From the NCBI GenBank assembly GCA_001692895.1, contig KV748249.1, positions 310,001 through 374,000 on the forward strand: 64,000 nucleotides of DNA, in the 5' to 3' direction. Origin of the DNA: Cenococcum geophilum 1.58 (Eukaryota > Ascomycota > Dothideomycetes > Gloniales > Gloniaceae). A program made the position numbers and the translations under genes. The notes below the pieces were generated by a model. That model was given only the letters and a program-made list of their open reading frames with translations. It made no database searches and was not told the origin of the DNA. Shown here in pieces: positions 57,075 to 64,000 of the stretch (position 1 is the first letter of the stretch; each line of letters opens with the position of its first letter).

Positions 57075-60000
57075 ATGGTAAGTTATTCACTAGCGCCATA
57101 CGCGCGGCTACAGGGTTTTGCGCACTCTTGAGGCCATAGGAGCAATTCTCTAATTTTCGCGATTCTAGTCGACACCAAAGAACTTTCTGAAGGTGCTAGT
57201 TCCTGGGACAGATCCAAAGATTGAGTAAGGCCGATTCTTCGCTCCGCACAGCTCTTCTAAGAGGCTGACAAAAGAACAGCATCATTGCTGTGCACGGTCT
57301 GAACCCGAAAAATAAAGAGGACCATGCGGCGAAGACGTGGACGCACGGCGAGAAGCTTTGGTTACGGGACTTTCTGGCGCCGAAGCATCCGGAAGCACGA
57401 ATTCTTCTCTTTGGATACAATTCAGATGTCCTCCGCAACACGAACACAATGCAGGTCGATGATCATGCCGCAAACCTACTGAATAGGCTAGAGCACAAAC
57501 GGAGGGATGACCCCGACCGGGCGATAGTGTTCGTAGCTCACAGTTTAGGCGGGCTTGTCGTGAAGCAGGTATGAACCCTTCCGCGCTTTTCACATCTACG
57601 CGGCTCCCTGAAGAAGCGTCTCTCTAATATTTTATCTCTAGGCACTAGTTGAGGCAAAGAAAAACAAGCGTTATGACCCGATACGTACAGCTACACACGG
57701 GATTGCGTTTTTCGCGACCCCTCATCGGGGAGGTAACCTGGCTTCTCTGGGAAAGATACTCAGCGACATCATCAACAAGAGTACTCGTAATCCGCCCAGC
57801 AAGCTAATAGAAGCCCTGCAGGAGGGCTCGGAGTTCCTTGATAGGCTAGACGCCAACTTCCGGCACCAGTTGGAAGACTACTCTTTCGTTAGCTTCTTCG
57901 AGACCCAATACTATGGTCCTCTCAACGTTGTAAGTATCTACAATCAAACGACCTCTCCAAACCCGAGAATCTGACCTTTCCCAGATTGTTGACCGAAAGT
58001 CTGCCCAGCTCGGTCTTCCCGGTACTCGCGAAGAAATATTGGGAATGGACAGAGATCACAACGATATCTGTAAATTTGCCACCGAAGATGGTGACTATGA
58101 GCAAGTGGAAGGAGAGATTGTGCGGCTTATCGACGGTGCAATAACGTCCGCCATACAGCGAGGATTGCTCAAGACCCCTTCGGAGCAGGATACCCGCCGT
58201 TCATCCCCGTCGCCGTTCTTCAATAGCCCACTCCTCTCATGGGGACGACAGTCCTCTTCTTCTTCTTCCTCTCCAGCCATGAACCCGAACTGGTTTGCAA
58301 GCTCGCTCGGTCTTGCAAGGGTGGACAGCCAAGCGGAAAGCCAAATATTTGAAGTTCCTCACAACAAAAGTCGCAATTTTGTCGGGCGGCAAGACATCTC
58401 ACAAAGACTGGTCGATAAACTCACATCAGATGAAGAACATCACCGAATAGCCTTGTATGGCCTCGGCGGAGTTGGGTGCGTGCTCCATCCCATCTGATGA
58501 ATGTCTAGAAATGGAGACTAATCCACGTAGCAAAACCGACATCGCGATCCAAGCTGCATATGCTATCAAGGAGTCTTTCTCGGATATATCCGTGTTTTGG
58601 ATCCAAGCGAGCAGCTTTGAAAATACCCATCAGTCGATCATGAAAATCGCTCGAGCTCTTGAGATTCCAGGGGTGGAAGCACCCAATGCCGATGTTTTCG
58701 AATTGCTCAAGCACACCTTGGAGAAACGGGAACGTGGCCGATGGGTCATGATAATTGACCACGCAGATGATTCGCAGAGCCTTACGTTGCCACAAGGGGG
58801 TAAGAAGCTGCACAAACGCATACCAGACTGCCTCCACGGCTCGGTTCTTCTCACCACTCGGAACAAGAAGGCTGCGGCTTTGTTCGCCGACAAAGCCGAC
58901 CAAAATGGCCTGGAAGAGGTTCCCCCATTAAGTCAAAAGGAGTCACAAGAGCTGATGCAGCAATTGCTGGACACAAAACAGTATCAGGATGGTGGAGTCG
59001 ACGAGCTGACCAAGCTCTTAAATCATTTCCCACTCGCGATCGTGCAAGCGGCGTCGTTCATTCGGGGCAACGACATTACGGTCGAAACCTATCTCCAACG
59101 TTATTCGGAGAATAAACACGACGCACTTGAGATTTTCGGTCATGGTCACGAGTGGGACGATAGCGAGGCGGTGACGACAACCTGGATGATCTCTTTCAAG
59201 CAACTTCAAGCAAACAGCCAATATGCAGCCGACTTGCTCGCGGTAATGGCGTTTCTGGATTCTAGCGAGATCCCCGAATCCCTCCTTCGTGGAATCGATC
59301 CGAGTAAGACGCCACTTCAGTTCGAGGGAGCCTGTGGAGAGCTCAAAGCGTTCTCTTTCATCTCCGAGACTGCCATTCGGACATCGACATCCTCTAGCGC
59401 GAACTCAACATCGCTCTCCAAATGGTTCAATATCCAACCCATCGTACAGCTGGTCATGCAACAATGGCTTAAGAAACACAATCAAGCGACAAAATGGTCC
59501 GACGCTGCGCTCGTTGCAGTATCGAAAGCGCTTCCTTCCGGAGAGATGTCCAAGGAGCAGTGGAAGGCGTACGAAATGTATCTTCCTCACGTGCAGACAG
59601 TGTTGGAATATATTGATGAGTCTACGCAAGAACAGCAGTCTAGAGCCAACTTGCTGCACAACGTTTCGTGGTACTTCCGGGTCCGTGGATTCCACGACAC
59701 AGCTGCGGGAATGGCACGAGAAGCGATTACCATTCGAGAGAATGTTCTTGGTGAAGAGGACGAAGCTACTTTGGCCAGCATACACAGCCTGTCCCGCATT
59801 CTGTTCGAACAAGGTGAATTGAAGGAATCGGAGGATCTGCAAGTCCCCGCCATTGAGATATGTAAGCGTAAGTTGGGCGAGGAGCACAAGGACACGCTTC
59901 GGAACCAATGCCATCTAGCTGCTATACGAGGAATGCAGGAGAGGTACGAAGAAGCTTTCGAACTGCAGAACAAGATCCTGGACATCAGCACAAGAACCCT

Positions 60001-61255
60001 CGGCGACTGTCCAGAGACTTGGCTTGCCATGCGCGACCTCGCCGTCACTCTAAGCTTCATGAGCCGAAAGCATGAAGCCGAGTCACTGCAGAAATTGGTA
60101 TACGACAAGCGGAAAGAGTGTCTCGGCGAAGACCATCCGGAGACCTTGGTCATCATGAGCGATCTCGCTACTACCTACATAGAGCGATCGTGCTTCTCAG
60201 AAGCTGAAGAGTTGTTGACGAACGTTCTCCAGCACAGCAGGCGTATTCTTGGAGATAGGCATCCGCATACTGTCGCGGCATACGAGGACCTTAAGGAGGT
60301 GCTGAAGAGCCAGGGAAACACCAAGCATGTGCGGAGACTAGAAGAAGCTCTTCGGCGGGTCCAGAGGGAGTGGAAGGAGAAGGAGAATGCGGGAGCTCGG
60401 AAGAGGCCCAACTTCAAGAGGAGCGTGAGTAGCTCGGTCATTACCTATTCGTACCGCAGGCCTTCGACAACTGTAGACGACGGGGATGTCGGCAGCAGGA
60501 ATCGGGCAGGAAGTGAGGGCGTGGGTCTGGGGCTATCTCTTACACGGACCACAAGTACGACTCTGAGTGAAGAGGGAGATGAAGAGGACGGCGACGACGA
60601 GGAAGAAGACGATCCGGAAAGAGAGGAGTATGCGGCCATCAAGAAAGCCCTAGTACTCACGACGAGGGGTATTCTAACAATGCCCTTGATCAACATGATT
60701 CCAGTCGTTCGAGCAGAAGAAGCCTTCACTCCCATCACCCCGATCGATCGAAACCCACGGTCGTCGCTTAGCACACCGCACCTCACCAACGCCGATACCC
60801 CTTCAACCGGCGTCGACCCTGACGTCCTCTCCACCCGACCACGGTCCGCAACCGACGCAACTTCGATAACTTCAGGTTCAGACAAACCAGCATACAGCGC
60901 CAACAAGTTCGTTCGAACTCTCGAGAAGAAAGTCGAACGCAACATCAACAAGGAAACGTACGACAAGGTTGTTGAGATTAATAAGCAGACGTATGATCGT
61001 GTCGCAGATCAGTCGAAGGTCCTGCTTGAGGAGACGAAGACGAAGTGGAAGAAGACGAACTTAAAGGAGATTAGGAAGTCGTGGGTTCCTAGGAAGAATG
61101 AGAGGAAGGACAAGGAGGATGGAGATGGAACTGTGGAGGCTGAGGAGGTGGCGGAGCTTGAGGGTGATGTTGGGGTGATGGCGGAGCTGGGGCCGAAGGA
61201 GGAGATTGAGACGAAGGGTGAAGTCGAAGATGAGGAGGATCTGAAGAAGGATTGA
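57075..61255 (+). CDS. NLR/STAND protein: alpha/beta-hydrolase head, NB-ARC, TPR tail
   Basis: Fungal NOD-like receptor, probably a cytoplasmic signal-switch protein of the incompatibility/defence type. My model: exons 57075-57077, 57169-57224, 57280-57568, 57642-57929, 57985-58475, 58531-61255; all introns are GT...AG with CTAAT/CTGAC-like branch sites, giving 1283 residues. The start is chosen because CACCATG runs straight into GTAAGT and the splice restores MSTPKNFLKVLVPGTDPKID. Residues 20-210 are a lipase/esterase-like domain (AVHGLN at 23-28, nucleophile motif AHSLGG with S108, ATPHRGG at 141-147). NB-ARC: P-loop GLGGVGKT 371-378, split by intron 5; Walker B-like WVMIIDHADD 447-456; LLTTRN 482-487; FPLA 542-545. 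Five LGE.HP.T-type motifs 41-42 residues apart (782-955) mark kinesin-light-chain-like TPRs. The tail (about 990-1283) is low-complexity, acidic, then Lys/Glu-rich. No stops or RIP bias; it looks intact. The triggering ligand is unknown. Confidence 0.88.
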
Positions 61256-62473
61256 AATTGCAGGGAACGCAGAAGGTGAGGGCCGTCTACTTCTGTCGTT
61301 GTGGTTCATTGGAAAGGATCTGTACTCGTATCTCTTCTTATCCGCTTCTGCTTGATCTCGCGTGGTCGGGGTACGGATACACAAGCTTGTCTACCCTCAG
61401 CACCTAATGGATATGTTGTGAAATCCTTTGCATGTCGGATCGCGGCGGAAGCGCGCAGGCATGCGGATCGGATGTGTGCTACAGCACAAAAGGAACGGAT
61501 AGGGCAATGAAATGAGGCAGAAATCAGAGTCAAGGACCATTGACATTTCTTCTCCATAGCCTTGTACAAGCGCCCGTTCCCCACAACCGCTCTCGCACAT
61601 TCGCGAGCTACAAGGGGACTCATGAACGGACTGGAAGTGGGCCCGGGAGCACTGGCCAGCGAAGCGTACCGAAAATTCTTTACGCCCGAGTAATTTGTAT
61701 ATATTTCAAGAACCGTGGATGACTAACTATGCTCTAGTAGTCCACAATCGCCCTCAATCGATCGATATGGCCCCAAAACACCTCAACGTCGCCTCACCTA
61801 TCAAGAACGAGCCCGCACCTACGCTCCACGGTACCGTACGAACATGCGACAGCGATGTGAGGCTGTGATCTCTGCTAGAGGCGGACATACGCCATACTGA
61901 GTCATCAGGCCAGTCAGCATTTGTATGTAAAATACTCTGTAATCAAGACAGCTTCGATGCGCTCCGGGCCCATGAGTCCCCCTTGTAAAACATGCCTCAA
62001 TGCAGGGTGGGGCCATCGGCGCTCGGAGTGCCGCGGTGTTGTGGCTGGAGGCGATCCTCGACATCTCGGCTCGGAACAGAACCCGTCCTGGTGTTGGTAA
62101 AATGAAGAGGGTCAGGCGCCCGTATTAGGCCTTGAAGCGCATAATATAATAACTGCATCAAGGGCGTCGCTGCAGCAACTCAATACAGCAGTCGAGGCGA
62201 ATGCAGCGATGAAGGCTGCGATGAAGGCCGGCCAGTGAGATTCCACGTGTGTGACACCGTGGAGCCAATAACAGCCTTGCGTTTTCCTCTCAAATAAATT
62301 CCCACCAATCTTCTCGATCACCTGTTTCCTTGACCACCTGCCTCATGAGCTGATTCGTACTATACTCTCTCCGCGCTCGTCTCTTTCATTGACCACTGAG
62401 GGCTAAGGCCAAGCAATACAGATTTGTTGAGAAATAAATAGCTTGAAAGTAAAGCGCTAAATGTACTGTAGAA
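61256..62473. other. Intergenic region after the NLR-like gene
   Basis: 1.2 kb without a gene I can support. A short frame from ATG 61769 (MAPKHLNVASPIKNEPAP, 33 codons) has a plausible N-terminal look and could be the first exon of a lost or split gene. GATGAAGGC repeats lie at 62208-62230. The remaining short open frames overlap on both strands. Confidence 0.45.
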
Positions 62474-62809
62474 ATGGAGATCACATATAAAATGGGCACC
62501 GAATTGTTTTCCGATCTAAAGGATGTGATCAATACAGAATCAAGCAACGGCACACGAATCACATCGGTCAATGCCTATGTCAAAGCCGGCGACATAGAAG
62601 CCATTATTCAGCTACCTAAAATTGAATCGAATCCAAAACGTGCAGAGGAAGCTATAAGGAGGGCGGCTGCTAAAACGAGGTTTAATGCTGTTGTCATTGT
62701 TGTCGAACCGATTTATCAGGTGGTAGGGGAAATACAGAACGAAAAAGATGGCCTAGACGATGGGAGGGAGGAGGTGAATGTCCCTATAAGGATGAAGGCC
62801 TTCAGATAG
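62474..62809 (+). CDS. Small hypothetical protein, 111 residues
   Basis: I do not recognise this protein. It starts MEITYKMGTELF and ends VNVPIRMKAFR. There is no signal peptide and no membrane segment. Residues 30-90 alternate a possible strand (SVNAYVKAG), helices (AEEAIRRAAAKTRF) and a hydrophobic strand (NAVVIVVEPIY), which looks like a real fold, and codon use is balanced as in the NLR gene. An in-frame second ATG (residue 7) is an alternative start. It may also be one exon or the surviving end of a longer gene. It lies directly upstream of the LTR of Copia-3, whose insertion could have altered its 3' end. Confidence 0.4.
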   Translation: MEITYKMGTELFSDLKDVINTESSNGTRITSVNAYVKAGDIEAIIQLPKIESNPKRAEEAIRRAAAKTRFNAVVIVVEPIYQVVGEIQNEKDGLDDGREEVNVPIRMKAFR

Positions 62810-62832
62810 CACGACACTTGCGGTATCCATTC

Positions 62833-63053
62833 TGTTGGCCACGGAGGTAGCTTTACTGCAGAGGTGCGACGGGTGCTGTTCGACCTCAGTTTCAACCTGT
62901 ATCATCACTCCCTAGGGACCCCTGTAGGGGGTCAATTCTCTTATGTATATTAGGGCTCTTAGAGCCACCTTAAATAAAACAGATCACTTGTACAATTCTG
63001 TGTCTCTACCTACCAGCTAGCTTACGTCATTCGTGATACCTGGCTGGCTGACA
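62833..63053 (+). repeat. Probable 5' LTR of Copia-3
   Basis: About 221 bases from TGTTGGCC to GGCTGACA; these ends form an imperfect 8-base inverted repeat. The 3' edge is well fixed by the adjacent primer-binding site. The 5' edge is less certain because the partner LTR lies beyond the window. Confidence 0.55.
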
Positions 63054-63066
63054 GTTATGAGCCCGG
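63054..63066 (+). promoter_or_regulatory. Primer-binding site of Copia-3
   Basis: GTTATGAGCCCGG directly follows the LTR. GTTATGAGC is the complement of GCTCATAAC, the anticodon stem-loop of initiator tRNA-Met; Copia-group elements are known to prime from an internal half of that tRNA. Confidence 0.7.
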
Positions 63067-64000
63067 TAACCTTCTGAGCATCAGGGAGATTTTAGTGGCC
63101 AGACGACTACCACTAAGCCTCTTTGAGCATAGTTCATCACGAAATATCGCGTGCTTTACGCGTAAGCGCGTCTCTTTACGCAATCTTAAGAAAACAACAA
63201 AAGCCACCATGGCACCTATAACAACGGACTCTACTAATCCTCTTTTACTGACCCAAAAGGACTGGCCTTTATGGTTTTAATTTATCCGCTAAGAAGTAAG
63301 TTTTGCGAAGATCTGGGACTATGTCGACCCAGATAAGATGGAAGATGAAATTAGGGAAAACACTAAGCCAAATATACCCTTGATAGCAGCAGCTCCTGCA
63401 GCACCCGCAACAGCTCTAGCAGCTCCTGCAGCACCAGCAGCAGCTCTAGCAGCAACTCTATCGTCTACTGGAACAGCTACACCTAGGTTATTAAGTTAAC
63501 AAGGACAATAAACTTAGCAGTCTCTAGAGATATAGAGAATGCTCTTTAAGCTCTATAAGCTCTAACGATAAGACTATATAAAGCGGGAAGAGAAGCTCTA
63601 TACCTTTGCAGCACTATTATATACCACTATAGGCACTAACTTCTCGGGATATCTTAAAAACCTCACTATACTATATTCGATTTTGAGGCAGCTAAAAAAG
63701 GTAGCAAAGCTATCTTAAGCTACGCTACAGTAAATGGTACTAGACGATCTTAAGAAACGGAAACAAGGGCCTAAACGCCAGACACTAGAGTTATAGCTTT
63801 AGCTTTATATTATTATTATATAGAACGGCAAAGAGCTAAAGGAAGGGTTAATAGAGGTAATAAAGAGTAGCGTTGTATAAGCCTTTATCTAGGACTATAA
63901 GGAGATCTATCCAGCTCTATATTATGCCTTTATTTAAAAGGTAACAAAGAGGTTAGAGAAGCTTAAAATGGTAACAATAATTAAGGAATTTAACCTCCTC

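Larger units (their letters stand above)
62833..64000 (+). mobile_element. Copia-3: 5' part of a Ty1/Copia element, broken, runs off the window
   Basis: After the LTR comes a primer-binding site, then a leader and a gag-like region beginning near 63209 in a strong start context (GCCACCATGG). Its first residues (LLLTQKDWPLWF, IWDYVDPDKM nearby) match the N-terminal part of fungal Copia gag. An alanine/proline low-complexity stretch lies at 63380-63475. Several RIP-type stops are present within the 800 bases seen, and AT content rises toward the end of the window. The rest lies outside. Confidence 0.7.

Noticed and set aside
58095-60966. Minus-strand frames of 60-189 codons across the NLR gene
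   Set aside because: They are shadows of the plus-strand coding sequence, whose domains are clear.
62474-62809. Secreted effector candidate
   Set aside because: No signal peptide and no cysteine pattern; the N-terminus is polar and acidic.
1-64000. tRNA or rRNA genes
   Set aside because: No cloverleaf-like A/B box pairs or ribosomal motifs were seen; the only tRNA-related sequence is the Copia-3 primer site.

Overview
The window looks like part of a filamentous ascomycete (Pezizomycotina) genome. Short spliceosomal introns with GT...CTAAC/CTGAC...AG signals, an NLR-type gene with an esterase-like head, Tc1/mariner, hAT, Ty3/Gypsy and Ty1/Copia families, and heavy C-to-T / G-to-A decay rich in TpA (the pattern left by repeat-induced point mutation, RIP) all fit. 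I cannot name the genus.

Two compartments are visible. Positions 1 to about 54,850 are an AT-rich transposon graveyard with no host gene I can support. It is a nest that can be unpacked through matching terminal repeats and target-site duplications (TSDs). A relic LTR (338-435) is cut by Gypsy element A (436 onward). A is cut by Gypsy B (1487-14345, TSD TAGCC), whose 3' LTR carries another Gypsy, B2 (7267-14165). Further along, A is cut by a satellite-rich DNA element X (14683-41099). X holds an A-family Gypsy on the minus strand, D (14763-37079, TSD TAGCG). D holds Copia-1 (14900-20726, TSD GTTAT) and Gypsy C (20808-31461, TSD CCCCC). C holds a second satellite-rich element, X' (22555-24299). 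X also holds a hAT element (38478-40910, TSD GCTAGTAC). A resumes at 41100, carries a solo LTR (TSD ATTAA) and stops at about 42151. It is followed by a fragment of another Gypsy (H), then an unassigned degraded stretch (G) split by Copia F (45446-51813, TSD TTAAC), then 12-bp-type minisatellites (53.96-54.56 kb).

From about 54.85 kb to 62.8 kb the composition becomes balanced and coding sequence survives. This part holds a Tc1/mariner element (55027-56499) with a lightly decayed transposase gene, then one intact host gene (57075-61255, six exons, 1283 residues by my model) encoding an NLR/STAND protein with an alpha/beta-hydrolase head, NB-ARC centre and TPR tail. A small hypothetical ORF (62474-62809) follows. 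The window ends inside a third Copia element (about 62833 onward).

The one functional unit I would stand behind is the NLR-like gene, a candidate non-self recognition or incompatibility receptor sitting beside a rapidly changing repeat block. The most unusual structural item is the X / X' family: about 1.65-1.75 kb non-autonomous DNA elements sharing CGTCAGGAAAA termini and packed with several different micro- and minisatellites. All coordinates were worked out by eye from the sequence. Family assignments rest on recalled motifs and not on searches.
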